The translations under genes were made by a program, and so were the position numbers. From the NCBI GenBank assembly GCA_029975215.1, contig JARKPO010000067.1, forward strand, positions 62,001 to 126,000: 64,000 nt of DNA, written 5' to 3'. The notes beneath the pieces were generated by a model that saw nothing but the letters and a program-made list of their open reading frames with translations, had not been told where the DNA came from and made no database searches. Below are positions 17,760 through 26,354 of this stretch, piece after piece. Source of the DNA: Levilinea sp. GTDB lineage: Bacteria; Chloroflexota; Anaerolineae; Anaerolineales; Anaerolineaceae. Numbering within the stretch: position 1 is the stretch's first letter; each line of letters begins with the position of its first letter.

Positions 17760-18344
17760 TTAAAGTGGGTTTTGGCAGTTGGGGCAGCGGGTTTCAGAGC
17801 GGCGCACGATGAACCCACACTTGCGGCAAGTTAGGGGCTGAACATCGCCCAGGGGTGCGCCGCAGGCGCTGCAGCTGGAGGCTTCGATAGGGTTAGGTGT
17901 GTCACAGTAGCTGCAAACCGAGCGGCGAAGACGTTCGCTTAATTCATGGCCGCTGCCGATGCGCTTGGCTGCGGTATCGAGAATTTGCAGGACCTGGTCG
18001 CGTAATTGGAGGTATTCCACATCCTGCGCCAGATCATCCAGCCGAGAGATGAGGCTGAAGGGGTTGCGCAAAGCGGCGATGGCGGTCATCCCCAAACTGG
18101 CGGCGACGCCCAGCCAGGCTTGCTGGCTGACCTGCACCATGACACCGTCAGCAACCGCATGAAGATGCACGGTCAGAGCAGTGCTTCCTCCCGAAGTAGG
18201 ACGTTCACGGGTGGCAATTTGGACGATGGTTTTTTGGTCATCACCCAATTGCTGTACGCGAAGATTTCCTCGGTTAAAATGGGCAGTCAAGGCCTGGGCC
18301 AATGCGGAAGGCTTAAAATCACCGTGGTAGATTCGTGGTTCCAT
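17760..18344 (-). CDS. Double zinc-ribbon protein of unknown function
   Basis: 194 aa. An N-terminal domain of about 120 residues (MEPRIYHGDFKPSALAQAL, TIVQIATRERPTSGG) includes a hydrophobic helix pair near WLGVAASLGMTAIAALRNPF. It is followed by an amphipathic helix and two C-terminal zinc ribbons, CSYC-x12-CSAC and CRKC-x12-CPNC. The ribbons suggest a protein- or nucleic-acid-binding role; nothing more specific is visible. The start ATG at 18344 is preferred over upstream options because a perfect TATAAT ends 7 nt before it, without a Shine-Dalgarno site, which suggests a leaderless message. It is divergent from the SH3 lipoprotein-like gene. Confidence 0.8.
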   Translation of the reverse strand: MEPRIYHGDFKPSALAQALTAHFNRGNLRVQQLGDDQKTIVQIATRERPTSGGSTALTVHLHAVADGVMVQVSQQAWLGVAASLGMTAIAALRNPFSLISRLDDLAQDVEYLQLRDQVLQILDTAAKRIGSGHELSERLRRSVCSYCDTPNPIEASSCSACGAPLGDVQPLTCRKCGFIVRRSETRCPNCQNPL

Positions 18345-18351
18345 GGTATCG

Positions 18352-18359
18352 ATTATAAT
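18352..18359. promoter_or_regulatory. Palindromic -10 box shared by two divergent genes
   Basis: ATTATAAT reads TATAAT on both strands: 18354-18359 for the SH3 gene at 18422 and 18357-18352 for the zinc-ribbon gene at 18344. The minus-strand box is 7 nt from its ATG. No clear -35 is seen on either side. Confidence 0.55.
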
Positions 18360-18421
18360 CAAAATGCTGCGAAACCGTGGGTAAAAATGGACGGGATTTT
18401 CCCGTTTGTGAAGGAGTTGGT

Positions 18422-19048
18422 ATGAAGAAACTGGTATTACGATCTGGACTGCTTTTCTTTGTGTGCCTGATGCTGGTGGCGATGATCTGGCTGCCGTCCA
18501 GCCCCAAAAGCGTTTTCGCGCAGCGGCCCACGGCTGATTTGCCGACGGTGACAAGCACACCTGGGGGGCCGACGGTGCGGGTGAAGCTTGAAAACGAGAG
18601 TCAAATCAATATCCGCTCTGGCCCGGGATATTTCTACGATAAAGTGGGTGTATTGCTGGCGGGGCAAGTTGCTAACGCCAAAGGGCGGTCGGCGGGCGGG
18701 GACTGGATTTTAATCGAATATCCTGGAATTCCTGGTGGGGTGGCCTGGGTGTATTCGCCTTTGGTGGAACTTTCGCCTGGAAGTCTGCCGATCATAGAGC
18801 CGCCGCCAACCCCCACGCCGATTGCTACGATCACAATTGACCCGACCCTGGCGGCGCAGTTTGTGGTGACGGCAGAGGTCACAAGATTGCCCACCTTCAC
18901 TGCACCGCCGCCGCTGGCTATTCCGACCTTTCAGGACAACAGCCCAGGGAATGGGACGGTGGGCGGCATCCCGATGGGGTTGATCATTGTCAGCCTGGCG
19001 GCTATTGGGGTGTTAGTTGGGGTCTTCTCGTTGGCACAGGGCCGTTAG
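18422..19048 (+). CDS. Exported SH3b-domain protein with C-terminal membrane anchor
   Basis: 208 aa. A signal peptide (about 1-34, MKKLVLRSGLLFFVCLMLVA, cleaved after FAQ) is followed by a Thr/Pro-rich segment. The bacterial SH3 domain covers about 45-105 (INIRSGPGYFYDKVGVL and WVYSPLVEL). A Pro/Thr-rich linker and one C-terminal membrane helix (MGLIIVSLAAIGVLVGVFSLA) follow. The domain usually binds cell-wall or other peptide ligands. The start has AAGGAG upstream. The stop codon TAG interlocks with the convergent esterase stop at 19045. Confidence 0.85.
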   Translation: MKKLVLRSGLLFFVCLMLVAMIWLPSSPKSVFAQRPTADLPTVTSTPGGPTVRVKLENESQINIRSGPGYFYDKVGVLLAGQVANAKGRSAGGDWILIEYPGIPGGVAWVYSPLVELSPGSLPIIEPPPTPTPIATITIDPTLAAQFVVTAEVTRLPTFTAPPPLAIPTFQDNSPGNGTVGGIPMGLIIVSLAAIGVLVGVFSLAQGR

Positions 19049-19695
19049 GCGGAGAGAAATTCCTCCAGACCCTGAAAACAACCGGAACTGAGCTTGTGGC
19101 CTACTGGGCTTTCACAGTAGGTCACTTTTGCACCTTTGGCCTGAAGCGCAGCAGCGCTGTGACGGGCGGAGTCAACGGGGATGATTTCATCCAAGGATCC
19201 GTGGGCAACAAAGAAGTGCGAAGCGGCCAGGCCACCTTCTGGCAGGGCCTGTTCGACACCTGCGGGCATGAACCCTGAAAGGGCGGCAGCCCGGCGGATG
19301 CGCGCTGGAGCAAGGGCAGAGAGCACATACCCCAGAGCGCAGCCCTGGCTGAAGCCCATCCAATCAAACTGTTGGCCGGAAAGTCCTAAATCGCTCAGGC
19401 GGCGGTTGAACTGCTCTAACAATTGGGCGGCGGCGGGCAGAAAGTCATCCATACGCGAGCGCACACCCTGGGTGACTTTGGCCCAACTGTAGCCGCTGGG
19501 GACGGCGGGCAAGGGTGCTCGAGGAGCCAGGATGGGCACGGCTGCTGGCAGCTGCTGAGCAAAGATCCACATGGAGGTTTCATCTCCGGTCCAGCCGTGC
19601 AGCAGCAAAAGCGGGACGGAATGACTTTGGGGCTGGCCTTTGCGGATGCGGAAAATCCAACCCTGATCCAAAACGGTTTGCGGTTCAGTTGTCAT
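19045..19695 (-). CDS. Alpha/beta hydrolase (phospholipase/carboxylesterase type)
   Basis: 216 aa serine hydrolase. LLLHGWTGDETSMW gives the oxyanion region and GFSQGCALGY the nucleophile elbow with Ser. HGSLDEIIPVDSAR holds the acid Asp, and GHKLSSGCFQGLEEFL the catalytic His. The size and order fit the dienelactone hydrolase/carboxylesterase group. No signal peptide is visible. Its start overlaps the small membrane protein gene by 11 nt, so it is translated from the same message. Confidence 0.9.
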   Translation of the reverse strand: MTTEPQTVLDQGWIFRIRKGQPQSHSVPLLLLHGWTGDETSMWIFAQQLPAAVPILAPRAPLPAVPSGYSWAKVTQGVRSRMDDFLPAAAQLLEQFNRRLSDLGLSGQQFDWMGFSQGCALGYVLSALAPARIRRAAALSGFMPAGVEQALPEGGLAASHFFVAHGSLDEIIPVDSARHSAAALQAKGAKVTYCESPVGHKLSSGCFQGLEEFLSA

Positions 19696-19909
19696 TGGCT
19701 TTTTTTGTTACCCATTCGATCACCCAGAGGAAGAGGAAGATCAGCAACAGAGGGATCAGCCCGGCTCCCATGCACAAGAATCCCATACCGGCTGCGGCAG
19801 GGCCGTAGAGGAGATAAATCAGGCCGATACCGACGATGAACAACAGCAAGACACCGCCCACAATGAGGCGGGTGTTGGTTTGGCGGGCATACTTGCGCAA
19901 ATCACGCAC
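19685..19909 (-). CDS. Small two-helix membrane protein
   Basis: 74 aa with two hydrophobic helices (LIVGGVLLLFIVGIGLIYLL and MGFLCMGAGLIPLLLIFLFL) joined by a short Gly/Pro-containing turn. It starts with GTG at 19909, with AAGGA 9 nt upstream, and ends with a charged tail. It has no recognised family. It lies between the aminotransferase and esterase genes, 12 nt after the former and overlapping the latter, so it is part of a three-gene unit. Confidence 0.75.
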   Translation of the reverse strand: MRDLRKYARQTNTRLIVGGVLLLFIVGIGLIYLLYGPAAAGMGFLCMGAGLIPLLLIFLFLWVIEWVTKKANDN

Positions 19910-19921
19910 GGGATGGATTCC

Positions 19922-21121
19922 TTATGAGCTTGCTGAACGTGGAGATGCCTTCTCGGCGAGCAAAATTTCGAGAGCCTGAATGAGGGCTTCCGAATCAGCG
20001 AGGCTGTTATACGCCTGGAAGGAGTACCGGATCAGCACCTGGTCTTTCCATTTCATGACAGGGACTTCGATGTGGAAGCGATCGTAAAGGGCTTCTTTGA
20101 GCCAGAGCGGATCGAGATGGGTGGGAAGGGGAGAGGAGGCCATCTGCATGAACCAATAGGGATCCGGGCTGTGCAGGGGAGGCAGCTGGGTGAGATGAGC
20201 AATTTCGTTTTGGGTGTTGGCGGCCAGGAGGTGACATTCAGCCCGGATGGTGTCCCAGGAATGGGACAGCTGGAAGCTGATGGCATCGGGAACCGCCAGG
20301 AAGGCTGAGATGTCGCGGGTGCCGGCCCACTCCAGGTAATCCACAAATTGGGAGATGCCAGGGTTTTCGCTTTCCCAACCCCAACTGACGATGAGCGGTT
20401 GGATGAGATGTTGGACTTCGGGTCTGGCGTAGAGGAAGGCGGAACCTTTAGGCGCGCACAGCCATTTGTGCAGGTTGCCGGAATAGAAATCTGCGCCTAA
20501 TTGATCCAGAGCTAAGGGGATTTGGCCGGGGGCGTGCGCACCGTCAATAATGGTCAGAATACCCATCTGGCGGGCACGCTGGCAAATTTCTTCTACGGGG
20601 AAGATGACAGCGGTGGGTGAAGTGATATGGCTTAGAAAGATGACCCGTGTTTGGGGAGTGACACCTGCCCAGAAATCCTCCACGAATTTAGCCGGGGAGG
20701 TGAGGGGCAAGGGGATGGTTTGATTGATGTATTTGAAACCGAGCTGCTTGCTGAGGAATTTCCAGGTTCGATCCAGGGCGCCGTATTCGTGATCGCTGGT
20801 AAGGACTTCATCGCCGGGCTTCAGAGCCAGACTGCGGGCTACGATGTTGAGACCGGTGGTGGCATTGGTGACGTAAACCAACTGGTCTGCCTGTGTGCCC
20901 AGGTAGCGGGCGAGAGAGGCTCTGGATTTGGCCAGGAGGGAGGCGGCGTCACGCCCTAAGAATTTCACCGGTTGGGCTTCCAGGCGGCGCTGCCAGTTCT
21001 GATAACTTTCGAAAACTGGGCGAGGGGTGGCACCGAAGGAGCCGTGATTAAGAAAGATCACCTCTGGGTCGAGGAGAAATTCGTCTTTAAGTTGTAAGCT
21101 TGAAAAGGTTTTCGTTTGCAT
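19922..21121 (-). CDS. Class V aminotransferase (isopenicillin-N-epimerase-like)
   Basis: 399 aa PLP-dependent enzyme. FLNHGSFGATPRPVF opens the fold. YVTNATTGLN, SHEYGALD-type (SDHEYGALDRTWKFL) and DGAHAPGQIPLAL give the cofactor-binding blocks, with the Asp that contacts the pyridine nitrogen. GNLHKWLCAPKGSAFLYA holds the Schiff-base Lys. Members act as epimerases, cysteine desulfurase-like or aminotransferase enzymes, so the substrate is open. It is the first gene of a three-gene minus unit. The ATG lies 8 nt from a perfect TATAAT with no ribosome site, another leaderless candidate. Confidence 0.9.
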   Translation of the reverse strand: MQTKTFSSLQLKDEFLLDPEVIFLNHGSFGATPRPVFESYQNWQRRLEAQPVKFLGRDAASLLAKSRASLARYLGTQADQLVYVTNATTGLNIVARSLALKPGDEVLTSDHEYGALDRTWKFLSKQLGFKYINQTIPLPLTSPAKFVEDFWAGVTPQTRVIFLSHITSPTAVIFPVEEICQRARQMGILTIIDGAHAPGQIPLALDQLGADFYSGNLHKWLCAPKGSAFLYARPEVQHLIQPLIVSWGWESENPGISQFVDYLEWAGTRDISAFLAVPDAISFQLSHSWDTIRAECHLLAANTQNEIAHLTQLPPLHSPDPYWFMQMASSPLPTHLDPLWLKEALYDRFHIEVPVMKWKDQVLIRYSFQAYNSLADSEALIQALEILLAEKASPRSASS

Positions 21122-21129
21122 GAATTCAA

Positions 21130-21137
21130 ATTATACT
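21130..21137. promoter_or_regulatory. Symmetric -10 box between aminotransferase and MFS genes
   Basis: ATTATACT reads TATAAT on the minus strand (21135-21130, 8 nt before the aminotransferase ATG) and TATACT on the plus strand (21132-21137) for the MFS gene. On the minus strand a weak -35 TTGGTC lies 18 nt upstream. Confidence 0.55.
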
Positions 21138-21151
21138 CAAGCAATTGTGGA

Positions 21152-22447
21152 ATGACCAAAATTGGGTACAACTTGATGCAAAACCTGTTCGCCACTCTCT
21201 TACGTCCTTTTCGCCCTTCCCGGCCGGTTCCGGAGGAATACCGGGCAATATTTCAGCACCTGTATAGGGATATCAGCTGGTTTGGGGTGCTCAACGGCAG
21301 TATCCTGGCTTTCTTGACCGTTTACGCAACGCGCCTGGGGGCAACCTCGGGGCAAATTGGGTTCATTGGGGCTGCTCCGGCGGTAGTGGCGCTGATCTTT
21401 ACCTTTGCTGCGCGGCGCTGGCTGGAGAAACGTTCGGTGCACCAGGGGGTGTTTTGGGGATCCCTGCTGCACCGCGGGTTCTACCTGCTCCTTCCGCTTC
21501 TGCCGTTCTTTTTTGATAATCAGACGCAAGTGTGGGTGATCATCGGCGTGACGCTGTTGATGAGCGTGCCGGCGGTAGTGCTGAACATTGGGTTTAATGC
21601 GCTGTTTGCTGAAGCAGTTCCGGTGGAGTGGCGCAGTTATGTCAGCGGTGTGCGCAATGCCTTTTTCAGCCTGACAACGATTGTATCCACCATCGTGTGC
21701 GGGCAGCTATTGGAAAACATGGCGTTCCCGGTGGGTTATCAGGTTGTGTTTGCAATTGGGTTCGTGGGCGCTGCGATGAGTTCGGTGGAACTGTGGTTTG
21801 TGCGCCCCAAAGAAACGATTCCGGTCAGGCCAGTCACCACAACGCAAAGCGGAAATCCTCGAAGCGGTGTGTTTCTCAATTTGAAACAATCACTGCGGGT
21901 GGATATTCTGGGCGGGCCGTTCCGGCGGACGCTGCTGCTTTTCTTTTTCTTTCATCTGTTCCAATATCTGGCGATTCCAATCTTTCCGATCTATATGGTG
22001 AATACGCTTAAATTGAGCGATCAGGTCATCGGATTAGGAAATGGCCTGTTTTACGTGACGGTGTTTATTGGCTCTTTGTTTGGAAGCCGGATGGTGGGGC
22101 GGTGGGGAAATCAGAAGATGACTGGGGCAGGGGTGGCTCTCTTGTGCTTTTATCCGATTCTACTGATCTTCAGCAAGACGCTGCTGATGTTCAGCATCAC
22201 CTCTCTGGCCGGGGGGTTGGCCTGGTCCATCGTGAATGTGGCGTATATCAATTACCTGCTGGAGAAAGTCCCCGCCGAAGATAAGCCCGCGTATCTGGCC
22301 TGGTATCACCTCTTAGCGAACGGGGCGATCTTGATTGGCTCCTTGGGCGGTCCAGTGGTGGGCGAGGCCGTGGGGCTGGTGGGGGCGCTGCTGATCTTTG
22401 GGATTGGGCGGTTTTTCGCAGGCGTCGCCATTCTCCGCTGGGGGTAG
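21152..22447 (+). CDS. Major facilitator superfamily transporter
   Basis: About 431 aa with 11-12 membrane segments. The N-terminal soluble piece (PVPEEYRAIFQHLYRDISWFG) and FLTVYATRLGATSGQIGFIGA lead into the first helices. RSYVSGVRNAFFSLTT and GSLFGSRMVGRWGNQKMTGAG are MFS-style loops. The substrate is unknown and no partner enzyme gene is adjacent. The start is uncertain: ATG at 21152 and ATG at 21176 are both possible and neither has a good Shine-Dalgarno site. It is divergent from the aminotransferase and 18 nt before smpB. Confidence 0.82.
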   Translation: MTKIGYNLMQNLFATLLRPFRPSRPVPEEYRAIFQHLYRDISWFGVLNGSILAFLTVYATRLGATSGQIGFIGAAPAVVALIFTFAARRWLEKRSVHQGVFWGSLLHRGFYLLLPLLPFFFDNQTQVWVIIGVTLLMSVPAVVLNIGFNALFAEAVPVEWRSYVSGVRNAFFSLTTIVSTIVCGQLLENMAFPVGYQVVFAIGFVGAAMSSVELWFVRPKETIPVRPVTTTQSGNPRSGVFLNLKQSLRVDILGGPFRRTLLLFFFFHLFQYLAIPIFPIYMVNTLKLSDQVIGLGNGLFYVTVFIGSLFGSRMVGRWGNQKMTGAGVALLCFYPILLIFSKTLLMFSITSLAGGLAWSIVNVAYINYLLEKVPAEDKPAYLAWYHLLANGAILIGSLGGPVVGEAVGLVGALLIFGIGRFFAGVAILRWG

Positions 22448-22453
22448 ATGTGT

Positions 22454-22459
22454 TAAAAT
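22454..22459 (+). promoter_or_regulatory. -10 box, leaderless candidate for smpB
   Basis: TAAAAT ends 6 nt before the smpB ATG and there is no Shine-Dalgarno sequence in between. The -35 is weak (TTCTCC, 17 nt spacer). Confidence 0.45.
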
Positions 22460-22465
22460 GGTCGC

Positions 22466-22915
22466 ATGGGTATTAAAGTCATCGCAACCAACCGCAAAGC
22501 CAATTTTGAATATTTCTTATTAGAGCACTTTGAGGCGGGTATTTCCCTGCAAGGCAGTGAAATTAAATCTATTCGGGCAGGCCAGGTGAGCCTATCTGAA
22601 GCCTATGTGCGCGCAGACAGCGAAAATGTGTGGCTGATCGGGGCACACATTGCGCCGTATGACCCGGCCAGCCGCTACAACCATGACCCGGTGCGCGACC
22701 GGCGGCTTTTGATGCATAAACGTGAAATTCGAAAGCTCTGGGATACGGTACGGCAAAAAGGGGTGACCATTGTGCCGGTACGGATCTATTTAAAAGATGG
22801 AAGGGCTAAGTTAGAAATTGCCTTGGCCAAAGGCAAGAAGCTGTACGACAAACGACAGGATTTGGCCAAGAAAGACATGGATCGTGAAATTGAACGGCGG
22901 GAGCGGATCCGCTAA
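22466..22915 (+). CDS. smpB: SsrA-binding protein SmpB
   Basis: 149 aa, normal length. It binds tmRNA and brings it to stalled ribosomes in trans-translation. The conserved N-terminal block NRKANFEYFLLEHFEAGISL, the RNA-binding GSEIKSIRAGQVSLSEAYV, and the C-terminal basic tail LAKGKKLYDKRQDLAKKDMD are all present. No tmRNA gene (ssrA) was found beside it. The gene starts a long plus-strand run and carries a -10-like box 6 nt before its ATG. Confidence 0.97.
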   Translation: MGIKVIATNRKANFEYFLLEHFEAGISLQGSEIKSIRAGQVSLSEAYVRADSENVWLIGAHIAPYDPASRYNHDPVRDRRLLMHKREIRKLWDTVRQKGVTIVPVRIYLKDGRAKLEIALAKGKKLYDKRQDLAKKDMDREIERRERIR

Positions 22916-22936
22916 CCTACTTTTAACAGGTGAATC

Positions 22937-23644
22937 ATGCTTGGAAACGTTTGGATTGCATTGGTAATCACTTTTCTAACAGCTTTGCTGTGGCTCCGGC
23001 TGAACGATTTCCTGGCTCACCGGGGGTGGATTAGCGGCCCATTGAGCCGAAAGATCATTCACATGGGAACTGGCCCGATTTTTGTTTTGTGTTGGCTGCT
23101 GTTTCCGGATGTGTGGTATGCGCGCTGGCTGGCTGCCCTGGTTCCTCTGAGCATTACTATTCAATTTGCCATGGTTGGTTTGGGTCTGATGAAAGATCAG
23201 GCGGCTGTGGATGCGATGTCGCGGCACGGAGACCGGCGAGAGATTTTGCGCGGGCCGTTGTTTTACGGCATTGTGTTTGTGGCGCTGACCTTGTGGTTCT
23301 GGCTGGATTCACCCGTTGGGATCATCGCGCTGATGCTGCTGTGCGGGGGAGATGGGCTGGCCGATATTTTGGGTAAGCGCATGGGCAGTTCGCGGCTGCC
23401 CTGGTCGGCGAATAAATCCTGGGCGGGCTCGGCCGCCATGTTCTTGGGGGGATGGGTGTTTGCCCTGGGGGTGTTAGCTCTGTACGTGAGCGCGGGGGCC
23501 TTTACAGGACCGTTTATCCGATTTCTGCTACCGGTGACGGTGATCGCTTTGGTGGGCACGCTGGTTGAATCCTTCCCCTTTGCGGATATTGATAACATCA
23601 CGGTGCCGGTGGTTGCGGTGCTGCTTGGGTTTATTCTTTTTTAA
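22937..23644 (+). CDS. Phytol/dolichol-kinase-like CTP-transferase family membrane protein
   Basis: 235 aa with about seven membrane segments. SRKIIHMGTGPIF is the family N-terminal motif. GGDGLADILGKRMGSSRLPW followed by KSWAGSAAMFLGG is the nucleotide/metal site shared with CDP-diglyceride synthetases and polyprenol kinases. SFPFADIDNITVP closes it. The family phosphorylates polyprenols or phytol using CTP. A phytol or polyprenol substrate cannot be chosen from sequence. It lies 21 nt after smpB and 9 nt before hutH. Confidence 0.85.
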   Translation: MLGNVWIALVITFLTALLWLRLNDFLAHRGWISGPLSRKIIHMGTGPIFVLCWLLFPDVWYARWLAALVPLSITIQFAMVGLGLMKDQAAVDAMSRHGDRREILRGPLFYGIVFVALTLWFWLDSPVGIIALMLLCGGDGLADILGKRMGSSRLPWSANKSWAGSAAMFLGGWVFALGVLALYVSAGAFTGPFIRFLLPVTVIALVGTLVESFPFADIDNITVPVVAVLLGFILF

Positions 23645-23653
23645 GGAACGGCT

Positions 23654-25210
23654 ATGATCCTATTGGACGGCTTTCATCTGACGTTGGGGGAGATTGTGCG
23701 CGTAGCCCGTCAGGGCGAGAAGGTCGGCTTGAGCGAACAAGCCCGGCAGCAAATTGATGATTCTCACCGGCGGCTGCAAGGGATTCTGCAAAAGGGCGCC
23801 CCGGTGTATGGGATCAACACGGGGTTTGGAATTTTTGCGGATAAGCGAATTCCCCAGGAAGATTCGGCGCGCTTGAGTCGGAATTTAATTTTAAGCCATG
23901 CGATTGGAACCGGGCCGGCGCTGCCCAGCGAAGTGGTGCGCGCGGCGATGCTGGTGCGGGCGAACACCCTGGCGAAGGGTTTTTCGGGGGTGCGGCCGGT
24001 GGTGGTGGAAACGCTGTTGGCGATGATCAACGCAGGTGTGACTCCGGTGATCCCCTCGCAGGGGTCTTTAGGCTCATCGGGCGACCTTGCGCCGCTCTCC
24101 CATATGGCTCTGGTGCTGACAACAGATGAGGAAGACCGCGAAGAAGAATCGGGCCTGGCGGAATTCAAAGGTCGGCTGATGAGCGGTCAGCAGGCGATGC
24201 GTGAAGCAGGTATTGAGCGCATCATCCTGGGGCCAAAGGAAGGTCTGGCGATGAACAACGGCGCCACGTTCTGCGCAGCGCTGGCGGCCTTTGCGGTGGA
24301 AGACGGCCGCTACCTGGTGGAGGTGGCGGACGTGGCTTTGGGTTTAAGCCTGGAGGCTCTATTAGGCTGCTCTGCAGCCTTTGATGCGCGCGTTCATGCT
24401 GCCCGTGGGCAGGTAGGGCAGATGGAAACCGCGGCGCATTTGCGCTCGGTGGTCGAAGGCAGCACACTGCTGGATAAGGCTGGGCGCGTGCAGGATGCCT
24501 ATTCGCTGCGCTGCGCTCCACAGGTGCAGGGGCCAGTGCGGGATACCTTGGAGTTTGTGGAAAAGATTGTGGAGCGTGAAATCAACGCTGCCACGGATAA
24601 CCCGCTGATTTTTGATCCGGATGTGGCCATTTCAGGCGGAAACTTTCACGGCGAGCCTATCGGGATGGTGATGGATTATCTGGGAATTGCGTTGAGTGAG
24701 TTGGCGGCGATCTCAGAACGGCGGGTTTTCCGCCTTACGGATGGAAAACTCAATGGCGGTTTGCCGCCCATGCTGGTGGATTCGATGGACGCGGCTGGGC
24801 TGAATTCGGGCTTGATGATGCCGCAGTATTCGGCGGCCAGCCTGGTCTTGGAAAATCAAACCCTGGCCACACCGGACAGTGTACATTCTCTGCCGACTTC
24901 GGGCGAGCAGGAAGACCACAACGCTAACGCGATGACGGCGGCGCGGCACGCACGGCAAATTGTGGATAACACCACCCATGTGCTGGCCATTGAGCTGTAC
25001 TCGGCGGCGCGGGCGGTGGATTTACGGCTGCGCCAGTACCCCAACGGTAAATTGGGCACGGGCACGCGGGCTGTTCTCGATGCAATCCGGAAAGAAGTAC
25101 CGTATCAGGCTGGGGACGCTCTTTGGGGTCCGGAGATTGAAGCAATTCAACAGATGATCCGGAAGCAGCGCATTCCCATCCGCTTTGACACGCGATCACA
25201 GCGAGGTTGA
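23654..25210 (+). CDS. hutH: Histidine ammonia-lyase family enzyme with SSG cofactor triad
   Basis: 518 aa, typical of HAL, which deaminates L-histidine to urocanate. YGINTGFG (Tyr52), NLILSHAIGTG with the His that favours histidine or tyrosine over phenylalanine, QGSLGSSGDLAPLSH, MNNGAT and TSGEQEDHNANAMTA are in order. The MIO cofactor normally forms from Ala-Ser-Gly; here the triad is Ser141-Ser142-Gly143. The MIO-forming Ser and Gly are kept, so activity is likely. None of hutU, hutI or hutG is nearby, so use in histidine degradation is not proven; a related MIO lyase or mutase is possible. AAGGAA precedes the ATG. Confidence 0.9.
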   Translation: MILLDGFHLTLGEIVRVARQGEKVGLSEQARQQIDDSHRRLQGILQKGAPVYGINTGFGIFADKRIPQEDSARLSRNLILSHAIGTGPALPSEVVRAAMLVRANTLAKGFSGVRPVVVETLLAMINAGVTPVIPSQGSLGSSGDLAPLSHMALVLTTDEEDREEESGLAEFKGRLMSGQQAMREAGIERIILGPKEGLAMNNGATFCAALAAFAVEDGRYLVEVADVALGLSLEALLGCSAAFDARVHAARGQVGQMETAAHLRSVVEGSTLLDKAGRVQDAYSLRCAPQVQGPVRDTLEFVEKIVEREINAATDNPLIFDPDVAISGGNFHGEPIGMVMDYLGIALSELAAISERRVFRLTDGKLNGGLPPMLVDSMDAAGLNSGLMMPQYSAASLVLENQTLATPDSVHSLPTSGEQEDHNANAMTAARHARQIVDNTTHVLAIELYSAARAVDLRLRQYPNGKLGTGTRAVLDAIRKEVPYQAGDALWGPEIEAIQQMIRKQRIPIRFDTRSQRG

Positions 25211-25235
25211 CAAAGGCGGTATTTCCTATTATCTT
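25207..25235 (+). promoter_or_regulatory. Promoter of the L,D-transpeptidase gene, leaderless layout
   Basis: A consensus -35 TTGACA (25207-25212) and a 17-nt spacer lead to -10 TATCTT (25230-25235). The ATG is 6 nt further on, so transcription should begin at or next to the start codon. The -35 overlaps the end of hutH. Confidence 0.65.
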
Positions 25236-25241
25236 TGTCCT

Positions 25242-26327
25242 ATGAATCAAAAACGATATACACGACGCGAATTTATTAAGGGGGCTCTTTTTGGAGCTGG
25301 GATGCTGGTGGCCCAACCCTGGCTGAAATGGACGCAGCAGGCTGCTGAATGGCCAGATGCGGAGCGGCTGGGTCGCAACTGCACAGGCGGCTGGATCAAT
25401 CTGCGCACGCGCCCGCACCCTGACGCGCCCATTGTGGAAAAGCTGTATGAAGATACTGTGGTGGTTTGGCTGCGAGAGGTGATCGGCGAGGCGCCTGCGG
25501 GTGTACTCAGTAAGCGGTGGGTGGAAACCCCCAACGGTTACTTATACGCGCCTTCGGTACAGCCGGTGCGGAATCGGCCTAATCAACCGGTTTTTGACCT
25601 GCCGACCAGCAACCTGGGCAAGGGTATGTGGGCGGAGGTCACCGTGCCGTACGTGGATATTTATCTGAAAAATCCGCCGAATTCACGCTGGCTGCAAAGT
25701 GTGGAAAGACCGCGCCTGTATTACAGCCAGATCTTGTGGGTGGATGACGTGCGTAAGAATGATCAGGGGCAGGTTCTGTACCACGTGACGGAACGGTATG
25801 GTCTGGACAGCTTTTGGTGCGCAGCGGAAGCATTCCGGCCGCTGACGGTCGAAGAAGTGGAGCCGATTAACCCCGACGTAGAGAATAAGCTGGTGGTGGT
25901 GGATTTGAATCATCAGGTCCTTTCTTGCCTTGAGGATAACCGTGAAGTTTTCTTCTGCCGGATTTCATCAGGCGGTAAGTTTAACGCGGCAGGTGAGGCA
26001 GTGAACACCTGGGCTACCCCATTAGGCGATCATTTGATCTGGCGCAAGGCAATTTCTTTCCATATGCAAGGCGGTTCGACTGAATCGGGGTGGGATACCC
26101 TAGGGGTTCCCTGGACGACATTGTTTGTGGGTGAGGGTGTAGCGATTCACTCGACGTTCTGGCATAACGATTTTGGCACCCCTCGCTCTCATGGGTGTGT
26201 AAACTGCCTGCCGGAAGATTCAAAATGGGTATTTCGTTGGACAGCCCCGCAGATTGGCTGGGATCCTGGCGATATCACCATTCAATGGCCTCAGCCGAGC
26301 ACGGTCGTACGGGTGGTTGAGGCATAA
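25242..26327 (+). CDS. Tat-exported L,D-transpeptidase (YkuD) with SH3-like domain
   Basis: 361 aa. The twin-arginine signal TRREFIKGALFGAG and the following hydrophobic run export the folded protein. An SH3-like segment (GWINLRTRPHPDAPIVEKL) spans about 48-110. The YkuD catalytic domain covers about 235-345 with HSTFWHNDFGTPRSHGCVN, where the nucleophile is the Cys in SHGCVN. Such enzymes make 3-3 crosslinks in peptidoglycan or attach proteins to it. A longer frame opens at 25185 but the predicted promoter lies inside that extension, so 25242 is chosen. No Shine-Dalgarno site is present. Confidence 0.9.
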   Translation: MNQKRYTRREFIKGALFGAGMLVAQPWLKWTQQAAEWPDAERLGRNCTGGWINLRTRPHPDAPIVEKLYEDTVVVWLREVIGEAPAGVLSKRWVETPNGYLYAPSVQPVRNRPNQPVFDLPTSNLGKGMWAEVTVPYVDIYLKNPPNSRWLQSVERPRLYYSQILWVDDVRKNDQGQVLYHVTERYGLDSFWCAAEAFRPLTVEEVEPINPDVENKLVVVDLNHQVLSCLEDNREVFFCRISSGGKFNAAGEAVNTWATPLGDHLIWRKAISFHMQGGSTESGWDTLGVPWTTLFVGEGVAIHSTFWHNDFGTPRSHGCVNCLPEDSKWVFRWTAPQIGWDPGDITIQWPQPSTVVRVVEA

Positions 26328-26354
26328 TTTGTTCTCACTAAGAGGTTAAGCCTG

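Noticed and set aside
23654..25210. A histidine utilisation (hut) operon
   Set aside because: Neighbours are a polyprenol-kinase-like protein and an L,D-transpeptidase; no hutU, hutI, hutG or hutC is present.
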